The notes under the pieces were generated by a model. That model was not told the DNA's origin, searched no databases, and saw only the letters and a program-made list of their open reading frames with translations. From OLB4 sp002050165 (lineage in GTDB: Bacteria > Bacteroidota > Ignavibacteria > Tepidaquicellales > Tepidaquicellaceae), in the NCBI GenBank assembly GCA_030263475.1, contig SZPC01000007.1:62001-126000 (forward strand): DNA of 64,000 nucleotides. The letters run 5' to 3'. Each line of letters starts with the position of its first letter. Positions within the stretch are counted from its first letter, which is position 1. Below are positions 42,007 to 51,357 of this stretch, one piece after another. A program made the position numbers and the translations under genes.

Positions 42007-43149
42007 ATGAAACTTAAATCGGAAAAATCTGTAATCCGCATTTATTTCAATAACTTCATTGCTTATTTTATTTTTAACTTATTCAAACTCATCTTCGGGA
42101 AGAAAACAACCGAACCAAAGAACAATATACTTTTTATAAATTCCGGACAGATTGGCGATTTGGTAGTTTCATCGTTATTGTTTGAAAATGAAGATAAGTT
42201 ACCAGGTAATTTAAACTTTTATTTTGCCTTTAAAAATAAATTCACAGGTCTGTTCACCGATTACAAGGGTAGAATAAATTTATTACCGTACAGTTATTAT
42301 AAGTATAAATACAATCCGATATATAAATATTCGTTATTAAAAAAGTTTCATTCATTAAATGCAGTTGCCTGTTACAATCTTACCGCTGCGCGTGGGATAC
42401 AAAACGATGAAATGGCATTGCTCTCGGGAGCAAAGGGTATATTCTGTACTGATAACAGCTGGAAATATTTGAAGAAATTGTTTGGTAAAAAAATGGATTT
42501 ACAATACGATGAAGTAATGTTTACAAATGTTCAAAACGAGTACACAAAGCACATAAGGTTAATAACGAAAAGATTTCATGTAAAACTTGACGATCTGGAG
42601 TTTAAAAACAGGTTTACATTTAAAAGAAATCCTGAATTAATTTCTACGCTTCCAAAAGGTTATCTTACTATGGCTCCGTTTTCATCAATACGAGAGAAGT
42701 CGTGGCCATTATACAAGTTCAAGGAATTAACCGAAAAACTAAATGACAGAAAATTTGTTATCCTCGGAACACCTGCACAAGGAAAAATAATTTCAAAAGA
42801 GTTTGGAAATGCGGGCAATGTTTTAAATTGTTGCGGAGATTTTAAACTAAACGAAGTTGCGTCAATCATATATGATTCTTCTTTTCACATCGGCAATGAT
42901 TCCGGTCTAACCCATATTGCGCTTAAACTCGGAGTTCCTTTCGCATCAGTGATCGGCGGTTATAATTTTAATAAATTCTTTCCTTTTGTGTACGAAGGAA
43001 TGATTGGCAGATATTTTTTCGTTCCGCTTAAATGTTTCGGGTGTGAATGGAATTGCATTTATGACCGTGCAAAATGCCTCACTGATGTTCCGGTTGAGGA
43101 TGTTTATATTTATGTCTCGCGAATGTTAAAGGAGCTTGAAGGCAAATGA
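42007..43149 (+). CDS. Glycosyltransferase family 9 (heptosyltransferase-like), paralogue
   Basis: A 380-residue GT9 enzyme closely similar to its upstream neighbour. It shares the opening INNFIAYF-like region (YFNNFIAYFIFNLFKLIFGK), FINSGQIGDLVVSSLLF, YNLTAARGIQNDEMALLSGA, HIGNDSGLTHIALKLGVPFA and KCFGCEWNCIYDRAKCLTDV. The pair looks like a tandem duplication that has diverged. It starts two bases after the previous stop and overlaps the next gene by four. Confidence 0.88.
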   Translation: MKLKSEKSVIRIYFNNFIAYFIFNLFKLIFGKKTTEPKNNILFINSGQIGDLVVSSLLFENEDKLPGNLNFYFAFKNKFTGLFTDYKGRINLLPYSYYKYKYNPIYKYSLLKKFHSLNAVACYNLTAARGIQNDEMALLSGAKGIFCTDNSWKYLKKLFGKKMDLQYDEVMFTNVQNEYTKHIRLITKRFHVKLDDLEFKNRFTFKRNPELISTLPKGYLTMAPFSSIREKSWPLYKFKELTEKLNDRKFVILGTPAQGKIISKEFGNAGNVLNCCGDFKLNEVASIIYDSSFHIGNDSGLTHIALKLGVPFASVIGGYNFNKFFPFVYEGMIGRYFFVPLKCFGCEWNCIYDRAKCLTDVPVEDVYIYVSRMLKELEGK

Positions 43150-44213
43150 AAGTATTAATGATCTCACCAAATTTCAACAAAGTATGCGGACGCTCCAGAA
43201 TGGTTTATAACTTAATCAGGGGATTGAAAGAGAAGAATATTCATTGTGAATTGATTACAAACGGTGGTGATAATATTGCGAAGCTTAAAAGTCTCAATGT
43301 TAAGGTTCATTTTGAAGATGTTAATCCTGAAAAGAAAAATATATCGGGATTTTTAAAAGCGAGAAGTAAATTAATTGGTTTGACACAAAGCGGTGAGTTT
43401 GAAATTGTTCACGTTCATCATCGCTTTCATGATTTACTCTTGTCATCGGTTACTTTTCAGAATTACAGGAGCGTTCACACTGTGCACAGTTACCTTTCCG
43501 GTAAACGTTCGTTTGGTTTTAACGCGGATTTAATTGTTCCTGTGAGTTTCTTTATACGGGATCATTTAATCAAAGATCATCGCGTGAATACCAAAAAGTT
43601 AACTACCATTCATAATTTTATAAATCCGGGTGATTACAACTTCGATATGAAACTGGAAAAATTACCAGGTCACTTTGTTATCCTGACAATAGGAAGATTT
43701 CATCCGGAGAAGGATTTATTTACCCAGTTGAAAGCAATGAAATACCTGAATAATCCCAATGTGAAATTGTTGATATGTGGTGAAGGTGAGGAAGGGAAGC
43801 TCTATTCAGACTTCATTAAAGAAAATAAACTTAATGTAGAATTAATTTCTAAAACAGATAACATTTCATCATTAATTTCAATGTCGGATATTTGTATGAT
43901 GAGTTCGGTTAATGAACCGTTTGGATTGTTTGTGTTAGAATCGGGATTATATAGAAAACCTTTTATAGGAGCGAATTCGGGAGGCATAAAGGAATTAATT
44001 GATAATCAAATCACGGGATTTCTTTTCCCTGCCCGCGATCCCGAAAAACTTGCAATGCTTATCCGTGAAACAATAAATAATTTTGATGCTGCTTTGAAGT
44101 GCGGTGAAAATCTCTATCGAAAGGTGATTGAAAACTTTACACCGGAAAGGGGGATAGAGGAATACATTAATTGTTACAATAAATTGCTTAATGATCAAAC
44201 TATACGCAAATAA
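43146..44213 (+). CDS. Glycosyltransferase family 4
   Basis: A 355-residue GT-B retaining glycosyltransferase. The N-terminal domain opens MISPNFNKVCGRSRMVYNLI and has EIVHVHHRFHDLLLSS. The C-terminal donor domain has ILTIGRFHPEKDLFTQLKAM, LLICGEGEEGKLYSDFI and the E-x7-E-type motif SSVNEPFGLFVLESGLYRKP. Donor and linkage cannot be told. It overlaps the following methyltransferase gene by 23 bases. Confidence 0.92.
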   Translation: MKVLMISPNFNKVCGRSRMVYNLIRGLKEKNIHCELITNGGDNIAKLKSLNVKVHFEDVNPEKKNISGFLKARSKLIGLTQSGEFEIVHVHHRFHDLLLSSVTFQNYRSVHTVHSYLSGKRSFGFNADLIVPVSFFIRDHLIKDHRVNTKKLTTIHNFINPGDYNFDMKLEKLPGHFVILTIGRFHPEKDLFTQLKAMKYLNNPNVKLLICGEGEEGKLYSDFIKENKLNVELISKTDNISSLISMSDICMMSSVNEPFGLFVLESGLYRKPFIGANSGGIKELIDNQITGFLFPARDPEKLAMLIRETINNFDAALKCGENLYRKVIENFTPERGIEEYINCYNKLLNDQTIRK

Positions 44214-44970
44214 ATTTTTAATCTCCGTTAAACAAAACGGATTTGCTTGGTCAATATATCGTTTCGGTAGCCGGTATTCACCGATTGCAAAAAACTTTTT
44301 CCTGTCAAAATTAAAAAAAATTGAATTGCGGAATAATATTCCCGGTCTGAATACATTCGAACAAAACTACCGTTTCTGGAACGATTACGATTGGAAAAGA
44401 GGAGGTGAAGAATGGTCGGTTGACAAAGAATGGAAAGAAAAGTTGAAAGATATGATTATTACAAACGAAATTAGCAACGAAGATACCGTACTTGAAATCG
44501 GTCCGGGTACAGGGCGAATGACGAAATATTTACTGCAACAGGCCCGGCAGGTAATCGGTGTTGAGATTTCCCGCAAGTGTGTTGATATTCTCAATGATAC
44601 TTTCCGGAAATCGGATAACTTCACCGTGTATCATATTGATTCGATTTCTTTGCCGTTTGTGAAAAATAAGTCTATAGACATAATATTCTCTTATGATGTT
44701 TTCGTGCATATAGACAAAGTTGTGTTTGAAAAGTATTTTTCAGAATTCGATAGAATTTTAAAGCCTGATGGGAAAATCGTAATTCATTACAATAAAACGG
44801 GAGAAAAAGAGGGAACTTTCTTCAGTAAATTTAATGAGCGCGATTTTAATTATCTTTTGTCAAAGTTTGGATTCAAGTTAGTTAATGACATTGATCCGTA
44901 TTTGTTGAGAGACAATATACCTACCGGGAAAGGTTCAGGACAAAGTGTTTCTATATTAAAACGTAATTAA
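44191..44970 (+). CDS. Class I SAM-dependent methyltransferase
   Basis: The 259-residue protein has SAM motif I VLEIGPGTGRMTKYLLQQA near residue 100, an acidic strand end (VIGVEISRKCVDIL) and IDIIFSYDVFVHIDKVVFEK. The N-terminal 90 residues are family-specific and contain basic and aromatic residues. Within a glycan locus it probably methylates a sugar or caps the chain end, but the substrate is unknown. The start lies inside the GT4 gene, so the two are coupled. Confidence 0.87.
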   Translation: MIKLYANKFLISVKQNGFAWSIYRFGSRYSPIAKNFFLSKLKKIELRNNIPGLNTFEQNYRFWNDYDWKRGGEEWSVDKEWKEKLKDMIITNEISNEDTVLEIGPGTGRMTKYLLQQARQVIGVEISRKCVDILNDTFRKSDNFTVYHIDSISLPFVKNKSIDIIFSYDVFVHIDKVVFEKYFSEFDRILKPDGKIVIHYNKTGEKEGTFFSKFNERDFNYLLSKFGFKLVNDIDPYLLRDNIPTGKGSGQSVSILKRN

Positions 44971-44971
44971 A

Positions 44972-45721
44972 GTGGCGCAGACTGTTACGCTTGATAATAT
45001 TAAATACTATTGCACAACTTATGATGAGTTAATTGAACTAATCCTGAACTCTATTGCCGAAAGAAAACAGACTTTAATTACTTACATTAATCAATATGTG
45101 TTTAACTACTCCGTTGATAATTTATCCTTCAAGGAGTTGCTGCAAAACTTTGATATAGTTCATCCCGATGGTACTGGGATATATAATGCGCTGAAATTTC
45201 TATATAAATTTCAAACAAAAATACAAAGAATAAATGGCTCTGATCTCTATCCGAAGCTTATTGAAAGGATCAGTAAGACGGGACATAAGATATTTTATAT
45301 TGGCGGAATTGAGCAAACAAAAATTGTAATTGATTCGAACAGTGAAAAGTTTTGCAGTGCAGGAGTTATATCGAACTCGGGATTCAAAAAAAATACCGAT
45401 ATTGGAAAAAGGTTAAACTTAGTTTCACCCGAAATTGTGTTTGTCGGACTTGGAACACCTTATCAGGAAGAGATTGCGGTTATGTTGAAACAAGAAACAA
45501 AAGTTCCGGTGATAATTTGTTGTGGTAGTGGAATTGATATTATTGCCGGAAGTTACAAACGACCACCGGTGCTAATAAGAAATTTGCATCTCGAATGGTT
45601 GTACAAATTGATTTTTGATTTCAACAGGACGTGGAAAAGGTACGTTATAGGAATTCCTGTCTTTATTTTTAAAATATTATATTATAAAATTACCTCGCAA
45701 AGTAAAAAAAATTCCGGATGA
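44972..45721 (+). CDS. WecG/TagA/CpsF-family glycosyltransferase (GT26)
   Basis: The 249-residue protein starts at GTG one base after the methyltransferase stop. It has the GT26 signatures TYINQYVFNYSVDNL, VHPDGTGIYNALKFL, RINGSDLYPKLIERI, KIFYIGGIEQTKIVI and VFVGLGTPYQEEIAV. Members add the second sugar (ManNAc or ManNAcA in known cases) to an undecaprenyl-linked primer. The priming transferase itself is not in the window. It overlaps the PorU-like gene by four bases, tying glycan assembly to that peptidase. Confidence 0.9.
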   Translation: MAQTVTLDNIKYYCTTYDELIELILNSIAERKQTLITYINQYVFNYSVDNLSFKELLQNFDIVHPDGTGIYNALKFLYKFQTKIQRINGSDLYPKLIERISKTGHKIFYIGGIEQTKIVIDSNSEKFCSAGVISNSGFKKNTDIGKRLNLVSPEIVFVGLGTPYQEEIAVMLKQETKVPVIICCGSGIDIIAGSYKRPPVLIRNLHLEWLYKLIFDFNRTWKRYVIGIPVFIFKILYYKITSQSKKNSG

Positions 45722-48700
45722 GATATGTATTGGTTTATTTAGTTTTGCTCGTTTCAAGCCAGGGCATCTTTGCGCAGAATTACAGTTGGGTAGAGCCGGG
45801 TGAAACATATCTCAAGTTTTATACAGTTTCAGACGGAATTCACAGAATTGATTATAACGACTTTCTTAATTCCGGAGTAAACCCATCCACAATTAATCCA
45901 AAAACCCTCAAGGTCATTTATCGTGGGAATGAAGTACCTGTATATGTTGCAGGTGAATCAAACGAAGTTTTTGAACCGGGTGAATTCCTTGATGTATATT
46001 GTACACGGAATTACGGCGGAGTTGAAAATTACTACAATCTTGCGGTAATTCAATATACGAAAGATGAATATTACAACCTGTACTCTGATACAAACGTGTA
46101 TTGGATAAGTTGGGGCGGCGCTAATGGACGTCGGTTTGATGAATCACCGTTAAGCGCTAACGTCCCTTATGAGTTTAGTTATTTCGAGAAATATTTTCAT
46201 GCTGAAAATGATGTTGTTTATTCGCTTGGTGAAAAAAATTCATCAACTGATTACAGAAACTTCAGCAACGAACTTGTAATTGGCGAAGGTTGGTACTGGA
46301 GAGAAATGCAGAGAAATGCATACGTTGCCGATACGTTTTCACTGCAAGGTATAAATCCACAGGTGCAGAATTTTAAAATAAAACTGTTTGCATACCCTAA
46401 CTCGGCATCTACTTCAATTGCTTATGAACACTGGCTAATCGCAAAAGTTAACGGTGTAATTACCGATACAATTAAATCGGATAACTATAATAAACTTGAT
46501 ACCACTCTTTTATTTCCAACATCACTACTCAATCCCAATTCAGTAAACATAATTAATTTCACGTATTCCGGACCAACCGGCTTTAACGGGAGATTATACT
46601 TTGATTTTTTCAGGACAATTGTTCCCGCAAATTTTGAATTTGAGAATGGAAGTATAACATTTGAATCTCAAAATCAGGATTCTGCATCAAGAATTTTCAA
46701 CATAAGTGGTTACAATTCAGGAGCAGAACTTAATATTTACGATATAAAAAATTCCATCAGGATTACCAATTTTACTCAAAACGGAAATTCGATCACCTTT
46801 AGTGGCAAAGGAAACGGTAAATTTTTAATTGAGAACAAAACCATTTCGAGAAAACCGTTCCGGATTGAGCAAAAAGTATTACCCGACTTAATTTCAACCA
46901 CCAACGGAGCAGATTTCATTGTTGTCTATCCGGATTTATTTAGCTCACAAGCGGAGCAATTGAGGTTACACCGTGAAACGTTTAGCGGGTTGAGATCGGT
47001 CAAAGTTAAGATTTCGGATATTTACGATATTTTTAATTTCGGGTTAGAAGATCCGGCTGCATTGCGCAATTTTATGTCTTATGTATATTCAAACTGGCAG
47101 GCGCCGAAGGTTAAATACCTCTGCTTATTTGGTCGCGGTTCGGTTGATCCAAAGATGAATCTTGCAACTTCACAATATTACAGGAACCATGTTCCGGTTT
47201 GGGGCAATCCGGTAACTGATAATTATTTTGTAAACTTTACAACGAGTACATTTGCTTTCGTACCGAAAGTTGCTGTTGGTAGAATTCCGGTTTACACTGT
47301 TCAGGAAGCTCAGGAAGTTACTGATAAGATCATTGCGTACGATTTACAACCCAATGACAGATGGAACAAGAATCACACGTTCATTACCGGTGGATTCAAC
47401 CATGCCGAACAACTTCAGTTTGCAAGTCAATCAGACGCTCACATTTCAAATTACATTACGTCAAAACCTGTCAGAGGTGTTCCGGTAAGGATTTACAGAA
47501 ATGATTCTACCGGTCAGGTTTCATTTAACTTTCAGGATTCAATTCTTAAAGTAATTGATGCAGGTACACTTCTGGTAAATTATATCGGTCACGCTGCAAC
47601 TTCATTCTGGGATAACGGAATTGAGGATCCGTCAATTGTGAACAACATAGACAAGCTTTCGTTCATAATGAGTTTCACATGTTTCACCGGAAAATTTGCA
47701 GAAGGAAATGAGAGGGCATTCGGGGAAAAGTTTTTACTCTTACCGGATAAAGGGGCAATTGGCTTTATTGGTTCAACCGGATGGAGTTTTGTTATTTCCG
47801 GTAACACTATGAACGGAAATGTTTTCAGAGCATACAGTTACGACAATTTAAGATCGTTTGGTGATTTAATGAAACGAGCTGCTGAATACATGGTTCAGGA
47901 TACCGCAAGTTTTTCTTCAAGGAATATGATAAACTGTTACGGTTTGACCGGCGATCCGGCACAGGAATTAAAACTTCCAAATCATCCCGAACTTGCATTG
48001 CTTCCAAATGATTATTCCCTCTCTAAACAATATCCGTCACTTGCGGAAGATGTAACCATGAATGTTACATCGTATAACTTTGGAAATGAGGCGGACTCGG
48101 TTAAGATAAATTTCAAACTCAAACGTAATGGTTCTGTAAAAAACGAATACGATACAATTTTTTATAATTTGGGATTTACCGATACGATTCCTTATGAATT
48201 TGTAATGGATACACTTGGTGTTTATACAATTGACGTAACAATTGATCCCGATAACTGGTATTCCAGGGATGACCCGAATAACAATAAAATTATAGTATCG
48301 GTACCACTCAGAAATGTATCTTATGTTCCGTTAAAGCCGGTTGATAATCAGGTCTTCGGAAAAAAGTCTATTAAGGTTACAGGTCTTAATCCCGCGGTTG
48401 ATCACAACAATAGTGATGTAACAGTTATTGTGCAGATTGATACAACAGTTAATTTCAATTCTTCATTTAGGCTTACTTATTTCGACAATGAAATTTCAGG
48501 CGTTGCAACATCGTTCAATGTAAATATTCCCCTGGCAGATACCGGAATCGTTTATTACTGGCGAACCAACGCAATTGTCAATGGTGATAGTTCAGGCTGG
48601 TCAGAGATAAGGAGATTTACTTATAATCCGGAGTTTGATGCGTTAACATTCGGGTCAAAAGTGATTAATGCGGAAGATTCAGATTCAGGTTCAATAACCG

Positions 48701-50577
48701 TTTTAAAAAATCTGGGCGGACAATTTGACAGCCATGAACTGAATGGTGTGGAATATAACAACAGCCTCAGTGGTTTAACCTTACAAACTTTTAACGGAAA
48801 TATTTTAGCCAGATCACACGGCGCAAATGCGTTTGATGCCTCATATTTCAAGGTGAACAATTCGGAATTCTTTCTTATAAATGACGAATATATGGGATAT
48901 AATTTCGTTAAATTGCGAAAAATAGACGGTAAGATTCTTGAGGTAAAGAATTTTAAAATGACTTCCGGAACATCTTCTGATTCGATAGTGAATTTTCTTA
49001 ACACTTTTAATAGTAATAATATTCTCATTGTTGTAAAGGGATATCCTGCAAATCAAAATTTACTTCAACAGAATGCAAGGGACAAAATTAGGCAATTTGG
49101 CAGTAACTACGCAGATTCAGTAAATAATTTTCTTGATAAATGGAGTTTCATAAGTATTCCAGATAGCAACGGGGGTTTCGAAACGGCTGAAGCATTTTTC
49201 CGGTATGATGGTAATTGGGTTCCGGCAGAGTGTGAAATTGAAACAATGTTTACAGTAACTACGGGAAAAGTTTCACAGGTTTTCGGGACTGCGGATAGTT
49301 GGACGCTCCTTAGTTGGCAATATGATATTGTTAGCTCTTCAAACTCTTTTGTCGTTAATATTTTCGGTATTAGAGAAGATGGAAACGAAGAACTTTTATT
49401 TGGTGAAATCACAAATCAAACAGAAATAGATTTAACCGGTGTAAATTCGTTTACGTACCCACAACTGAAAATGTCAGTTACTATGTCAATGGATACCATA
49501 AATCCAGTCGGGTCGCCGGTTTTGCGAAATATTAAAATGAAGTATTTACCACCGGGTGAACTTATACCTGATCAGAATTCAATTACGCTTTCCTCCGATA
49601 GAATTTTATACGGTGATACGGTGAGAGTTAGCCTCAATATTTATAACGAGGGTTATAATGCTGTGAACGGGATTTTAAACAGATATAGTTTCATTTCTTC
49701 AAACGGTAGCGAAATTAAAATATTTGATACTCTCCAGGCTACACTGCAACCCGGGGATTCGATTAGTTCTACAGTATTGTTTGATTCTGAAGAGTTCAAT
49801 AGTGCGGTTTCAAATCCGGGTTTGGTCAATGTTGTCTTTGAATCAAAACCATTGAACAATCAAAATCAGCTCGTAGAGTTCAATGATTATGCGTTTACGC
49901 AAATTTTAATATCACCGGATTCGATAAGTCCGCAACTTGATATTACATTTGATGGTGCAAAGGTAATTAACGGAGACTTCATTGCAGTGAAGCCCGATAT
50001 TCAGATAATTTTTAGTGATGACGGAGTTGAAGAAATCAACCCGGGAGATACATTGCTCGTGAGGATAAAATTAAATAATCAGCCTGTTCCTTATTTCATC
50101 GGGACAAATCCAAATCCCGAAATTACGTTTGAGGTACTTGATAACATTGTCAGACCGAGGTTGAAGATAAACTTTAAACCTGAACTTGGCGGTGGTACGA
50201 ACAGATTTGAATTTATTACCAGAGATCAAACGGGAAATATAGGTGACAGTGTTTCCCTGAGATTAACTGTGGATGCAGGATTGGGTATAAAAGACCTTCT
50301 GAATTATCCAAACCCGATGAAAGATAAAACCGTATTTGCATTTAAACTGTCCGGTGCTGAAACTCCCGGTAGTTGCAAGATAAATATCTATACAGTTGCT
50401 GGTCGGTTGGTGAAGGTGATTGAATCATCGGCACATATCGGATATAATGAAATTGAATGGGATGGCAGGGATAATGACGGCGACTTGATGGCGAACGGTG
50501 TATATTTCTATCGGATGATAATTGAAGGGCAGGGCGATAAGGAGGGTTCAACTCAACGGCTTGTGATTCTGAGGTAA
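45718..50577 (+). CDS. PorU-like C25 (gingipain-type) cysteine peptidase with T9SS sorting domain
   Basis: A 1619-residue secreted protein. A signal peptide (MRYVLVYLVLLVSSQGIFA) is followed by the PorU-like N-terminal domain (KFYTVSDGIHRIDYNDFLNS). The C25 catalytic domain lies at about 390-770, with His625 in NYIGHAATSFWDNG and Cys655 in MSFTCFTGKFAE. Several beta-sandwich domains follow, then a C-terminal T9SS sorting/FlgD-like domain (NYPNPMKDKTVFAFKLSG; NGVYFYRMIIEGQ). PorU is the T9SS sortase that removes cargo C-terminal signals and joins cargo to A-LPS. Whether this is that sortase or a secreted gingipain-like protease is open; its overlap with wecG-like favours the former. Confidence 0.85.
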   Translation: MRYVLVYLVLLVSSQGIFAQNYSWVEPGETYLKFYTVSDGIHRIDYNDFLNSGVNPSTINPKTLKVIYRGNEVPVYVAGESNEVFEPGEFLDVYCTRNYGGVENYYNLAVIQYTKDEYYNLYSDTNVYWISWGGANGRRFDESPLSANVPYEFSYFEKYFHAENDVVYSLGEKNSSTDYRNFSNELVIGEGWYWREMQRNAYVADTFSLQGINPQVQNFKIKLFAYPNSASTSIAYEHWLIAKVNGVITDTIKSDNYNKLDTTLLFPTSLLNPNSVNIINFTYSGPTGFNGRLYFDFFRTIVPANFEFENGSITFESQNQDSASRIFNISGYNSGAELNIYDIKNSIRITNFTQNGNSITFSGKGNGKFLIENKTISRKPFRIEQKVLPDLISTTNGADFIVVYPDLFSSQAEQLRLHRETFSGLRSVKVKISDIYDIFNFGLEDPAALRNFMSYVYSNWQAPKVKYLCLFGRGSVDPKMNLATSQYYRNHVPVWGNPVTDNYFVNFTTSTFAFVPKVAVGRIPVYTVQEAQEVTDKIIAYDLQPNDRWNKNHTFITGGFNHAEQLQFASQSDAHISNYITSKPVRGVPVRIYRNDSTGQVSFNFQDSILKVIDAGTLLVNYIGHAATSFWDNGIEDPSIVNNIDKLSFIMSFTCFTGKFAEGNERAFGEKFLLLPDKGAIGFIGSTGWSFVISGNTMNGNVFRAYSYDNLRSFGDLMKRAAEYMVQDTASFSSRNMINCYGLTGDPAQELKLPNHPELALLPNDYSLSKQYPSLAEDVTMNVTSYNFGNEADSVKINFKLKRNGSVKNEYDTIFYNLGFTDTIPYEFVMDTLGVYTIDVTIDPDNWYSRDDPNNNKIIVSVPLRNVSYVPLKPVDNQVFGKKSIKVTGLNPAVDHNNSDVTVIVQIDTTVNFNSSFRLTYFDNEISGVATSFNVNIPLADTGIVYYWRTNAIVNGDSSGWSEIRRFTYNPEFDALTFGSKVINAEDSDSGSITVLKNLGGQFDSHELNGVEYNNSLSGLTLQTFNGNILARSHGANAFDASYFKVNNSEFFLINDEYMGYNFVKLRKIDGKILEVKNFKMTSGTSSDSIVNFLNTFNSNNILIVVKGYPANQNLLQQNARDKIRQFGSNYADSVNNFLDKWSFISIPDSNGGFETAEAFFRYDGNWVPAECEIETMFTVTTGKVSQVFGTADSWTLLSWQYDIVSSSNSFVVNIFGIREDGNEELLFGEITNQTEIDLTGVNSFTYPQLKMSVTMSMDTINPVGSPVLRNIKMKYLPPGELIPDQNSITLSSDRILYGDTVRVSLNIYNEGYNAVNGILNRYSFISSNGSEIKIFDTLQATLQPGDSISSTVLFDSEEFNSAVSNPGLVNVVFESKPLNNQNQLVEFNDYAFTQILISPDSISPQLDITFDGAKVINGDFIAVKPDIQIIFSDDGVEEINPGDTLLVRIKLNNQPVPYFIGTNPNPEITFEVLDNIVRPRLKINFKPELGGGTNRFEFITRDQTGNIGDSVSLRLTVDAGLGIKDLLNYPNPMKDKTVFAFKLSGAETPGSCKINIYTVAGRLVKVIESSAHIGYNEIEWDGRDNDGDLMANGVYFYRMIIEGQGDKEGSTQRLVILR

Positions 50578-50654
50578 TTTTAATACGGTAGATACATTTC
50601 GCGATATCAATTTAATTTAGAGTATTGATATTTTTCAAAAAACCTAAAAGAGAG

Positions 50655-50692
50655 AACAGAAACCCATACGTCGGATGAGTTTCTGTTTTTTT
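50655..50692 (+). terminator. Intrinsic terminator after the first PorU-like gene
   Basis: Nine-base arms 50655-50663 and 50679-50687 plus an inner CAT/ATG pairing, followed by a T-run. It lies between convergent genes. The A-rich stretch before it on the other strand is weaker, so it serves mainly the plus-strand gene. Confidence 0.75.
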
Positions 50693-50709
50693 ATCTACAA
50701 TGTAAAACG

Positions 50710-51357
50710 CTATTTGATTACTACCATTTTTTTGAACTGTGAAAACTTGTTAGTCCTGATTCCATAGAAGTAAGTACCGCTGGGGAGTTTTGAAGCATCG
50801 TAAATAATTTCAAATTGTCCTGCAGATTTCTTTCCGAGATTGATTTCAGCAATTATACTTCCCTTCAAGTCGAAAACGTAAAATGTTACATCTTGTGAAA
50901 CTGGTAGGCTAAAATTAATTCTTGTAATCGGGTTGAACGGATTAGGGAAATTATTTCCCAGAGAAAAATCATTCGGTGTTGTACCGTTGGTCTGATTTAC
51001 ATTTACATTACAAATTGTTGCTACTGTAAATGCATTCTGAAGGAAATATGAATTATTGAATTGATCGAGAACGTCCATATCCCGGAGCCCTAAAGCTGCT
51101 GATGGTGAGATATTTAAATCTGCCGTTAAAACAGAATCATTAACAATTTGTACATTAAACGCAGATAGCCCTTCACCCGAAAAAACGACCACATAATATG
51201 ATGAAAGCGTCCACTCAGTTCCTGATCCGGTGATTGTTAAGCCATAAGAGTTTCCCGGAATTCCGCAATTCGGATCTACACCTGTAACAATTTGTGATTG
51301 TAGCGAAGTATGGTAGAGGCAAAATATTATAAGAGCTGACACGAAATTTCTAATCAT
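50710..51357 (-). CDS. Small secreted T9SS cargo protein with IPT/TIG-like domain
   Basis: About 215 residues from the second ATG (51357), or 216 from 51360. A signal peptide (MIRNFVSALIIFCLYHTSLQ) precedes an IPT/TIG-like immunoglobulin fold: VTGVDPNCGIPGNSYGLTIT, then VVVFSGEGLSAFNVQIV and LNISPSAALGLRDMDVLD. A short linker leads into a T9SS type A sorting domain (NNFPNPFNPITRINFSLP; LPSGTYFYGIRTNKFSQFKK). It is therefore probably exported by the T9SS and anchored at the surface. It overlaps the end of the ligase-like gene by about 10 bases, so the two are cotranscribed. Confidence 0.85.
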   Translation of the reverse strand: MIRNFVSALIIFCLYHTSLQSQIVTGVDPNCGIPGNSYGLTITGSGTEWTLSSYYVVVFSGEGLSAFNVQIVNDSVLTADLNISPSAALGLRDMDVLDQFNNSYFLQNAFTVATICNVNVNQTNGTTPNDFSLGNNFPNPFNPITRINFSLPVSQDVTFYVFDLKGSIIAEINLGKKSAGQFEIIYDASKLPSGTYFYGIRTNKFSQFKKMVVIK

